Source: Thermoproteota archaeon (lineage in GTDB: Archaea; Korarchaeota; Korarchaeia; Korarchaeales; Korarchaeaceae). Taken from it: a DNA stretch of 6,727 nucleotides. The notes beneath the pieces are model-generated. The model was given only the letters and a program-made list of their open reading frames with translations. It searched no databases and was not told where the DNA came from. The first letter of the stretch is position 1. The number at the start of each line of letters is the position of its first letter. Where the stretch lies: assembly GCA_015521385.1 (NCBI GenBank), contig WAOH01000082.1:1-6727 (forward strand), in the 5' to 3' direction. Shown piece after piece: positions 1 to 5,927 of this stretch. Made by a program: the position numbers and the translations under genes.

Positions 1-155
1 AGGTAGACGCCCCTAATCACATCCCTACCTCCCGCATCGAACTCCGCGACATCCTTGGCTAGGATCCTTATCCTCTTCTTGCCGGATCTGATCAATTCGT
101 AGCCGGAGAGGTCTGCCCCGAACCAGTACTTTATCCAAGAGAGGAACTCGCTCAC
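1..155 (-). CDS. N-terminal fragment of a putative RNA-binding (pre-PUA/PUA-like) protein, cut by window edge
   Basis: This is an open frame of 51 codons on the minus strand, starting with GTG at 155-153 and still open at position 1. The visible protein begins MSEFLSWIKYWFGADLSGYE (GTG read as Met) and continues with a basic stretch, SGKKRIRILAKDV, and then a Gly-rich segment ending RGVYL. It overlaps the upstream methyltransferase stop codon in a GTGA junction, so the two are probably co-transcribed and translationally coupled. An aggaag motif lies about 7 bases upstream of the GTG and could serve as a weak ribosome binding site. The pattern of aromatic residues, then a GYELIRSGKK-type strand, then a basic turn resembles the domain preceding PUA in archaeal RNA-binding proteins, and the PUA-like parts that accompany NSUN/RsmF methylases in other lineages. 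That functional reading is an inference from a short fragment. The existence of the gene is better supported than its identity. Confidence 0.6.
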   Translation of the reverse strand, partial: MSEFLSWIKYWFGADLSGYELIRSGKKRIRILAKDVAEFDAGGRDVIRGVY

Positions 156-1099
156 GTCGGCTTCCTTAGTAGAGCCACGAAGAAGCCTATCGTGTCGTTG
201 TCCTGGGGATATATCCTCATCGCCCTCCTCAGCTCGCTTCCGAATTCCCAATCCATCCACCTCTCCAACCCGGGCCTCCACCTGAGCCCCTCTACCCGGG
301 GCTCCTCCAACACGGCACCGAGCCTCAGGAGGTTATAAACGATCCACTCGTTCTCCTTGGGTTCTAGGGTGCAGGTGGAGTAGACCATGAGCCCTCCCCT
401 TCTGAGGACGCGGTAGGCCGCTTTCGCCAGTGAGAGCTGAAGCCTGGCTATCCTGTTGACCGACTTGGGACTCCACCTGACCAATGCACCCCAAGATCTC
501 CTGACTTCCCCCAGAGAGCTGCACGGAGCGTCTAGAAGCACCTTGTCGAATCTCTCCTCACCAAAGAACTGATGGGCCCTCCTACCGTCCGACAACGTCA
601 CCACGACGTTGATTGACCCCATCCTCTGGACATTGGCTATGAGCGCGTCCACCCGGTCGGGGGTCACGTCGTTGGCCACCAAGACCCCCTCATGTCTCAT
701 GATCTCCGATAGCTGAGTGGTCTTGGAACCCGGGGAGGCAGCTAGATCCAGCACCCTCTCACCCGGTCTCGGTGAGAGGACGACAGGGGGGATCATGGAA
801 GCGGCCTCCTGAACGTAGTACAAACCTAGCTGGTGCCACACGGTATTCCCCAATCTCTCGGGGCCCTTCCTCACCCTGTAACCGTGTTCGTACCAAGGTA
901 TGCGCTCCAGCACCCATCCACTCTTCTCCAGCTCCCTCACCAGCCAATCGGGATCTACCTTCATCGGGTTGAGCCTGATACTGGGGATGGGTCTCTTCGC
1001 CATGAAGGACAGGAGCACATCGTACTCCTCTCCAAGAAGTTTCCTGTACCTCCTCTCGAACTCAGGCTTTATCAGCCCCTCCGGAATGCCATCGCCCAT
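152..1099 (-). CDS. NOL1/NOP2/Sun-family RNA (cytosine-C5) methyltransferase
   Basis: This 315-residue SAM-dependent enzyme methylates carbon 5 of cytosine in RNA. An N-terminal segment (about residues 1-85, with RLNPMKVDPDWLVRELE) matches the small alpha/beta domain that precedes the catalytic Rossmann fold. LGLYYVQEAASMIPP (motif X) follows, then the SAM-binding motif I LDLAASPGSKTT at 117-128. Motif IV is DAPCSS with Cys193, and motif VI is STCTLEPKENEWIV with Cys243. In the known mechanism the motif VI Cys attacks C6 of the base and the motif IV Cys assists product release, so both needed cysteines are present. Motif I has Ser where Ala is usual (AASPG rather than AAPG-type), a mild variation. 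The length matches the single-domain archaeal enzymes, such as the characterised Pyrococcus tRNA m5C48/49 methylase, but tRNA and rRNA targets cannot be told apart here. ATG 1099 is chosen because a TATA-like element is centred about 25 bases upstream and no Shine-Dalgarno is visible, which suggests a leaderless mRNA. A downstream gene overlaps its stop codon. Confidence 0.92.
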   Translation of the reverse strand: MGDGIPEGLIKPEFERRYRKLLGEEYDVLLSFMAKRPIPSIRLNPMKVDPDWLVRELEKSGWVLERIPWYEHGYRVRKGPERLGNTVWHQLGLYYVQEAASMIPPVVLSPRPGERVLDLAASPGSKTTQLSEIMRHEGVLVANDVTPDRVDALIANVQRMGSINVVVTLSDGRRAHQFFGEERFDKVLLDAPCSSLGEVRRSWGALVRWSPKSVNRIARLQLSLAKAAYRVLRRGGLMVYSTCTLEPKENEWIVYNLLRLGAVLEEPRVEGLRWRPGLERWMDWEFGSELRRAMRIYPQDNDTIGFFVALLRKPT

Positions 1100-1115
1100 C
1101 CAGCCTGATGGGACC

Positions 1116-1131
1116 CCTAGCTTTATCTAGG
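1116..1131. promoter_or_regulatory. Shared divergent TATA element, near-palindromic
   Basis: CCTAGCTTTATCTAGG is an imperfect palindrome with five matched outer pairs on each side. Read on the plus strand, CTTTATCT (1121-1128) is a TATA-like box centred about 27 bases before the gltX ATG at 1152. Read on the minus strand, AGATAAAG is centred about 25 bases before the methyltransferase ATG at 1099 and is preceded by AAAACCT, a plausible BRE. Both distances fit archaeal TATA-to-start spacing with leaderless transcripts. The motif match and spacing are seen in the sequence; promoter activity is inferred. Confidence 0.6.
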
Positions 1132-1151
1132 TTTTGGATCGATGGAGCCTG

Positions 1152-2873
1152 ATGGGTGTTAACTTGGAGGAACTGAGGGACCTGATACTCAAGTTAGCCG
1201 CTGAGAACGCGCTCAAGTACGGTAAAGCCAATCCAAAGGCTGTTCTAGGTAAACTCATGGCCTCCCGACCGGATCTAAGGCCGAGGGCCAGGGAAATCGC
1301 TGCCCTCGTGGAGGAAGTAGTCTCTCAGGTCAATGAAATGCCCCTCGAGGCCTTGAAGGAGATATCCACCCCGCCCAAGAGGGAGAAGAGGCCTCAGGAG
1401 AGGGTATGGCCCCCCTTGGAGGGCGCGGAAGAGGGTAAGGTCGTCACGAGGGTGGCCCCGGAGCCCAACGGCTACCCGACCTTGGGGCACGCCAAGGGGC
1501 TTCTGGTCCCCTTCATATACGCTAGGATATACAAGGGGAAGTTCCTGCTCAGGTTCGAGGACACCAATCCGAGGGTGGAGAGGCTGGAGTTTTACGATGC
1601 CATAAGGGAGGAGTTCTCCAAGCTGCTCGAGGCTGCCGAGAGGGAACTCGGTCTGTCACCGGGCAAGTGGGACGAGGAGATCATAGAGTCCTACCACATA
1701 CCCGAGATGTATGAGCTGGCGGAGAAGCTGATAAGGCAGGGAGACGCCTACGTGTGCACGTGCCCCGCCGATAAGGTCCGTAGATGGAGGAGGGAGGGGA
1801 GGGAGTGCGAACACAGGAACCAGCCGGTGGATGTCAACTTGGAGCTCTGGGAGAGGATGCTTGAGGGAGATTTCAGGGAGGGTGAGGCCCACCTCAGGCT
1901 CAAGACGGATATGAGGCACCCAAACATAACCATGAGGGATCCGGGCATCTTCAGGATAGTGGAGGCGCCCCATCCTATACACGGCGACAGGTTCAGGGTG
2001 TACCCCGTGTACGACTTCTCGGTAAGCGTCATGGATTCCCTGACTGGCGTGACGCACGCATTCCGTAGCAAGGAGTTCGAACCTCATGTGGAGGTTCAGA
2101 AGACGATAATCAGGAAATTGGGCCTGAGGGAGTACCACATGGTGCAGTTCGGTAGGATAACCGTGGAGGGCATCCCTCTCTCTAAGAGGTACATAAGGCC
2201 ACTGGTGGAAAGCGGCATCTTGGAGGGTTGGGACGATCCGAGGGTGCCGACGCTCAGGGGGCTGTTCAGGAGGGGCATCCTCCCCGAGTCGATCGTGAGG
2301 TTCTTCTACGAGCTAGGACCGAGCAAGGTGGATGCTACGGTCAACATGGACATGCTGGCTGCCATCAACAGGAAGATACTCGATCCAAAGGTACCCCGCT
2401 ACATGTTCGTCCCTGATCCGGTCAGAGCGGTCATAGACGGAATGAAGACCCCAGTAGAGGCCAAGGTACAGGTTCATCCGAGCTCGGAGGAGTACAGAAC
2501 CATAGTAGTGGAAGAGCCCATCGTCTACATCTCCAAGAGCGATGTGGAGGGAATGAAGCCAGGAGACGAGTTCAGGCTGAGAGGACTGGCCACGGTGAGG
2601 GTGAGGAGCGTGAATCCCGATGAGATATCTCTCATCATGAGCGAGGAGCAGAGGATCAAGGGAGTGAAGATCATCCAGTGGGCGCCCCTTAAAGGAGGGA
2701 TCCCGGCCCGAGTATTCGTCCCCCTGTCCCCCTACTCGTACGAGATGCTCGGGGGTTACGGAGAACCCGCCTTGGCCGAGATGAAGGAGGACGAGATGGC
2801 CCAGATGTTAAGGCTCGGATTCGTAAGACTGGATAGGAGGAAGCCCCTGACCTTCATTCTATCACACAGGTGA
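1152..2873 (+). CDS. gltX: Glutamyl-tRNA synthetase, archaeal type
   Basis: This 573-residue class I aminoacyl-tRNA synthetase charges tRNA with glutamate in the cytoplasm. In archaea the enzyme is normally non-discriminating: it also makes Glu-tRNA(Gln), which GatDE then amidates. A helical N-terminal extension (about 1-90, with ENALKYGKANPKAVLGKL) is typical of archaeal GluRS. The HIGH signature is APEPNGYPTLGHAKG, with TLGH at residues 110-113. The KMSKS signature is PLSKR at 342-346. A probable zinc site is C202-x-C204-x14-C219-x-H221. GWDDPRVPTLRGL and the following helices lead into a beta-barrel anticodon-binding domain (about 400-570), which includes the KGVKIIQWAP segment shared with GlnRS-like barrels. 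The length is normal for the family. ATG 1152 is preferred over TTG 1134: family members begin close to this point, the TATA spacing fits, and GGAG lies at 1144-1147. PEPNGY is more typical of GlnRS than of archaeal GluRS (usually PNP-type), so substrate scope deserves care. A T-tract follows the stop. Confidence 0.93.
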   Translation: MGVNLEELRDLILKLAAENALKYGKANPKAVLGKLMASRPDLRPRAREIAALVEEVVSQVNEMPLEALKEISTPPKREKRPQERVWPPLEGAEEGKVVTRVAPEPNGYPTLGHAKGLLVPFIYARIYKGKFLLRFEDTNPRVERLEFYDAIREEFSKLLEAAERELGLSPGKWDEEIIESYHIPEMYELAEKLIRQGDAYVCTCPADKVRRWRREGRECEHRNQPVDVNLELWERMLEGDFREGEAHLRLKTDMRHPNITMRDPGIFRIVEAPHPIHGDRFRVYPVYDFSVSVMDSLTGVTHAFRSKEFEPHVEVQKTIIRKLGLREYHMVQFGRITVEGIPLSKRYIRPLVESGILEGWDDPRVPTLRGLFRRGILPESIVRFFYELGPSKVDATVNMDMLAAINRKILDPKVPRYMFVPDPVRAVIDGMKTPVEAKVQVHPSSEEYRTIVVEEPIVYISKSDVEGMKPGDEFRLRGLATVRVRSVNPDEISLIMSEEQRIKGVKIIQWAPLKGGIPARVFVPLSPYSYEMLGGYGEPALAEMKEDEMAQMLRLGFVRLDRRKPLTFILSHR

Positions 2874-2889
2874 CCATCTAACAACTCAA

Positions 2890-2894
2890 TTTTT
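2890..2894 (+). terminator. T-tract terminator of gltX
   Basis: TTTTT lies 17 bases after the gltX stop in an otherwise C/A-rich stretch (caatttttccc). Archaeal RNA polymerase terminates at short oligo-T runs without needing a hairpin, and none is evident here. The tract is seen; its use is inferred. Confidence 0.5.
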
Positions 2895-2961
2895 CCCACA
2901 TCAAAGGTATTAGGGACTCGATATCCCCTTCATACAGCACTATTAATTGACGAGAGTTCCA

Positions 2962-2969
2962 TTTAAAAG
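2962..2969 (+). promoter_or_regulatory. TATA box of the membrane-protein gene
   Basis: TTTAAAAG is a close match to the archaeal TATA consensus and sits in the AT-richest part of the 131-bp intergenic region. A start site about 26 bases downstream would fall near 2991-2993 (G/A), giving a leader of about 12-14 bases before ATG 3005. A weaker AT-rich alternative, TATTAATT, lies at 2941-2948. The rest of the intergenic region (2874-3004) holds only the gltX T-tract and a seven-codon reading frame at 2985-3008. Confidence 0.6.
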
Positions 2970-2984
2970 GTGGCAAGCTTGACT

Positions 2985-3008
2985 ATGCGTGAAGGGATGA
3001 CTGGATGA
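2985..3008 (+). other. Seven-codon mini-ORF overlapping the next start codon
   Basis: ATG at 2985 opens a frame encoding MREGMTG and ends with TGA at 3006-3008, which overlaps the downstream ATG (3005-3007) as ATGA. A second in-frame ATG at 2997 gives a three-codon version, MTG. GAAGGGATGA also resembles part of a Shine-Dalgarno, so the region may simply be the ribosome binding site of the membrane-protein gene. If transcription starts near 2991, as the TATA spacing suggests, only the three-codon form would be in the mRNA. Translation of either is unproven. Confidence 0.25.
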
Positions 3009-5926
3009 GATGGGAACCGGCGGCCCTCCTAGTGGTCCTATCGATGAGCATTATTGCCGCTTCTTCTTACGATTTAACACCAACGGAGGCCCTAAAGGTC
3101 AGGGTGTACGACTCCAAGCCATTGTATGAGGTTCCTAGACCCACGATATACGAGAACAGGCTGTACGTGATAGGAGGTCAGGGAGATACCTTAATTGCCA
3201 TGAACCTAAACGGAGAAAAGCTTTGGAGCGATAAGACAGGCGCTAAGGTATCTACGCCTCCATTAATAGTATCTGATGTGCATTACGGCTATGCGAAGAG
3301 GGAATCATGGGTCATAGTGGCAACGGACTCATTCGAGCTGAGGGCCTATAACTCAATCGACGGTAAGCCGAGGATAGAAAGGCTCAGATTACCCTCTATC
3401 CCATCTGGGTCCCCGATGACCTATCTTGAGGACGGTAGGACCGTTGTAGTGCCCCTCGCCAGTTCTCTTCAGGCAGTGGACCTGAGATCCAAGTCAACTA
3501 GCTGGTCCGTGGATGTGGGATTCAGGATAAGGCGCGTGCACTATGTGAATAGAGAGGCCGTCGTTTACGGAGATACTAAGATAGCGTACGTAGATCTAAA
3601 CTCCAGAAAAGCAGTCTGGACTTTAGATCTGGGCGAGAAGATAGTAGTGGCTGGCGAGGATCCATCGTTCATCGGAGTAATGCTCCAAAATGGAACGATG
3701 GTTTCCATCAGGACCTCAACAGGCGAACCTGTCGCCAAAAAGGACATGAGTGGGATCCTAGGGTACGAATTTCCTAGGGGGTCCTTCCCCGTGCTGAATG
3801 GAATTGGGGCTCTCACCAGTTCAAAGGAGGCCATAATCTTCGTCAACCTGTCGGATCTCAGCGTGTCAAGACCTATAAAAACGTGGATCCCCCCCGCTTA
3901 TCAGCCCGTCGCGGTGGGAAGAGCCCTCCTCTATTTCTCGAAGTCGGGGGAGGTCAGGGTCTACCACTACACCCACAAGTTCTTGCTCTCAGAGTTCAAA
4001 GTGTCTAATCCTCCGTTCAGCTCGATAGAGGCTTCTGCTGGCGGTAACCACACAACCATCGTATCTTACATAGACGAGAACGGGGAGCTTCACATACTCG
4101 ACATGCCGGATCACTGGATAAAGGTCCAGAAGGTGGAACCTAGAAACGGAGGCTACTTGGTTGAGGGGTTCGTGTGCAGCACCGCGCCTAGTGGAGAGAG
4201 GAGCAAGATCGTGCTGTACGTGATGTCCCCACGGGGGGAGGTCGTGGGCGAGAAGACCATTGGATTCCTAGGTCCCGGTCAATGTGGTGCGAGGTTCTCC
4301 ACCATGCTGAGGGAAAAGGGGGCCCTGGGACTGATCGTGGGCGAGGAAACGATTCCCCCCAATGTTCCCGTCGGTCTGACTAGGGAGGAATGGATCTCCC
4401 TCAGAGGGGGTGAAGTGACCACAACGACGACCACGACCGAGGCCATGACGACTACGACCGCGACTAAGCCAAGTACACAGCCCAAGCTGAGCCTTCAGGT
4501 ACCACCCAAACTGACGGTAGGTGATAGTTTCAAACTGAAGATCACCGGAATCAATTCGTGGAACGTTCCAGAGCTAACTTTCATCGTTGAGGGGCCTACG
4601 ATTCAGGGAGAAAGTGTTACTAGGAAAATAAGCCCAGGATCCGAGTTCTCCATCTCTATAGAGGGACGAGCCCTCAACCCCGGTACGGGAGCGGTGCTCT
4701 ACGTCAAGCACGGTGGAGAGATACTTCACAAGGAGGAGATTCCCATAAAGGTGGAACAGGGCAAGGTTATAGACGAGATAAGGGCCCCAAAGGAGGCCAG
4801 AGTCAATGACTCCATCATAGTGACAGTGAGGATAGTGAATAGGTTCAAGGACAATGCGCAATTCATCCTAGTTACCTCCCTGGACGGATCCCTCGTGGAG
4901 AGAAAGGTAGGCCCCCTCAGGGCAGGTGGTAGTTCCGAGGTGCACGTTAAAATCACTCCCAGAAAGACGGGCGACCTCAAGCTGGGAGTTCAAGCCCTAG
5001 CGGGAGGTAAGGTCGTCGATGAGAGGACCTCTACGATAACCGTGACCGCAGCCCCACCCGCGCCTCCAGCCGTCACCACCCAGCAGTCGGCCTTGCCGAT
5101 ACCCTTGGAGTACCTCGTCGGGGGGATAATAGGCGCCGTACTCATATTGATCGCAGCCGCCCTCTTGCTGGGTTCTAGGAGGCCCAAAGAGATGAGGATG
5201 GAGGAGATACAGCCGATCCCGACTCCTACAATAGAAGGAAGAGAGGGAGAAGGAGTTCAGGAGGCAGGAGCGGAGGTACCTCCATCGATCACGCCACCCG
5301 AGATAGAGCAAGAGGAGATTGGCGTGGAGATACCAAAAGTGCACAGGATAGAGGTAGAAGAGGAGAAACTCCCCGAGATGGAGGAGGAAGAGAGGATAGC
5401 TCCTCCGGAGGTGAGGGAAGAGATCCCCACCATAAAACCCGAGATAGAAGGGGAAAGGGCAGTAGAGGTTCCTGAAGAGGTGAGGGAATCCCTTGAGAGG
5501 GAGCTAGAATCGGTAAAGAGCAGGCTGGACGAAGTGAGGAGATCCATATCCAAGCTGGAGGAAATAGTGGGGTTCGAACTCTCACCATACAGGCTCGTGG
5601 ATGCGGAGACGATGCTGGTCTCGGCGGAGCTCAAGCTGAAGGAGGGTGACGTGAGCGAAGCGGAGAGGATCATCAACTCGGTCAAGGAATCACTGGATGT
5701 GCTGGAGGCGGAGGTCTCCGAGGCCGAGAAGGTGTTCCTCGAGAACTGGAGCGCCGTGGAGAACAGGATAGACATAATGCTCAGGGTCTGGGGGAAGGCC
5801 CCGGCCAACATGCTGACCATGGTTCCGGCTGGCTTCAGGATACATGCGCTGGAGAGATTCAGAAAGCTCCATCCGGATAGGAAACTGGAGCTGAGGGGAG
5901 ACGAGCTCATCTCTCTTGAGGAGTGA
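3005..5926 (+). CDS. Single-pass membrane protein: PQQ/BamB-like propeller ectodomain, Ig-like domains, acidic coiled-coil cytoplasmic tail (function unknown)
   Basis: I do not recognise this 973-residue protein as a named family. A signal peptide (1 to about 21, hydrophobic core AALLVVLSMSIIAAS) is followed by about eight propeller-like repeats (about 50-373). They show the PQQ/BamB pattern of a strand, a GDTLIAMNLNGEKLW-type turn and a Trp or aromatic end; VDLNSRKAVWTLDLG is the clearest. Residues 374-465 hold C391 and C427, the only cysteines in the protein and possibly a disulfide. A Thr-rich stalk (472-487) resembles glycosylated linkers of archaeal surface proteins. Two Ig-like/CARDB-like domains follow (about 495-587 and 588-683), then a Pro-rich hinge and one membrane helix (703-723) ending in SRRPK, which sets the tail inside. 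The cytoplasmic part is a Glu/Pro-rich linker (about 727-827), a coiled coil (about 828-860), more helices (to about 921) and a compact end domain (922-973). Sequons N229, N281, N348 and N601 all lie outside the cell. ATG 3005 is the only start available, because a TGA lies in frame at 2990. No catalytic residues were recognised. A sensor, a surface anchor and an envelope assembly factor are all possible. Confidence 0.9.
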   Translation: MRWEPAALLVVLSMSIIAASSYDLTPTEALKVRVYDSKPLYEVPRPTIYENRLYVIGGQGDTLIAMNLNGEKLWSDKTGAKVSTPPLIVSDVHYGYAKRESWVIVATDSFELRAYNSIDGKPRIERLRLPSIPSGSPMTYLEDGRTVVVPLASSLQAVDLRSKSTSWSVDVGFRIRRVHYVNREAVVYGDTKIAYVDLNSRKAVWTLDLGEKIVVAGEDPSFIGVMLQNGTMVSIRTSTGEPVAKKDMSGILGYEFPRGSFPVLNGIGALTSSKEAIIFVNLSDLSVSRPIKTWIPPAYQPVAVGRALLYFSKSGEVRVYHYTHKFLLSEFKVSNPPFSSIEASAGGNHTTIVSYIDENGELHILDMPDHWIKVQKVEPRNGGYLVEGFVCSTAPSGERSKIVLYVMSPRGEVVGEKTIGFLGPGQCGARFSTMLREKGALGLIVGEETIPPNVPVGLTREEWISLRGGEVTTTTTTTEAMTTTTATKPSTQPKLSLQVPPKLTVGDSFKLKITGINSWNVPELTFIVEGPTIQGESVTRKISPGSEFSISIEGRALNPGTGAVLYVKHGGEILHKEEIPIKVEQGKVIDEIRAPKEARVNDSIIVTVRIVNRFKDNAQFILVTSLDGSLVERKVGPLRAGGSSEVHVKITPRKTGDLKLGVQALAGGKVVDERTSTITVTAAPPAPPAVTTQQSALPIPLEYLVGGIIGAVLILIAAALLLGSRRPKEMRMEEIQPIPTPTIEGREGEGVQEAGAEVPPSITPPEIEQEEIGVEIPKVHRIEVEEEKLPEMEEEERIAPPEVREEIPTIKPEIEGERAVEVPEEVRESLERELESVKSRLDEVRRSISKLEEIVGFELSPYRLVDAETMLVSAELKLKEGDVSEAERIINSVKESLDVLEAEVSEAEKVFLENWSAVENRIDIMLRVWGKAPANMLTMVPAGFRIHALERFRKLHPDRKLELRGDELISLEE
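4418..4466 (+). repeat. Thr-codon low-complexity tract (stalk)
   Basis: Two runs of Thr codons, seven and then four, are separated by Glu-Ala-Met and followed by Ala-Thr. They use a mix of acc, acg, aca and act. The mixed codons argue for selection on the protein (an extended, probably O-glycosylated stalk) rather than recent slippage of a DNA microsatellite. The tract lies within the membrane-protein gene at residues 472-487. Confidence 0.7.
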
Positions 5927-5927
5927 G

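Noticed and set aside
772..1130. Overlapping plus-strand open frames opposite the methyltransferase N-terminus
   Set aside because: They are antisense to a clear conserved gene, with low-complexity Pro/Ser composition and no family resemblance.
1134..1151. TTG at 1134 as the start of the glutamyl-tRNA synthetase
   Set aside because: It would sit only about 10 bases from the TATA element and adds six residues (MDRWSL) not expected in the family. ATG 1152 fits the promoter spacing and family start.
1656..2138. 160-codon minus-strand open frame inside gltX
   Set aside because: It is antisense to the conserved catalytic core of GluRS, has no recognisable motif and no promoter or ribosome binding site.
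2913..2928. Short inverted repeat GGGA...TCCC in the gltX-to-membrane-protein spacer as a hairpin or operator
   Set aside because: There are only about four paired bases and nothing to distinguish it from chance.
4418..4466. Microsatellite or phase-variable DNA repeat in the Thr tract
   Set aside because: The codons are mixed and the tract is interrupted, so there is no perfect repeat unit long enough for slippage switching.
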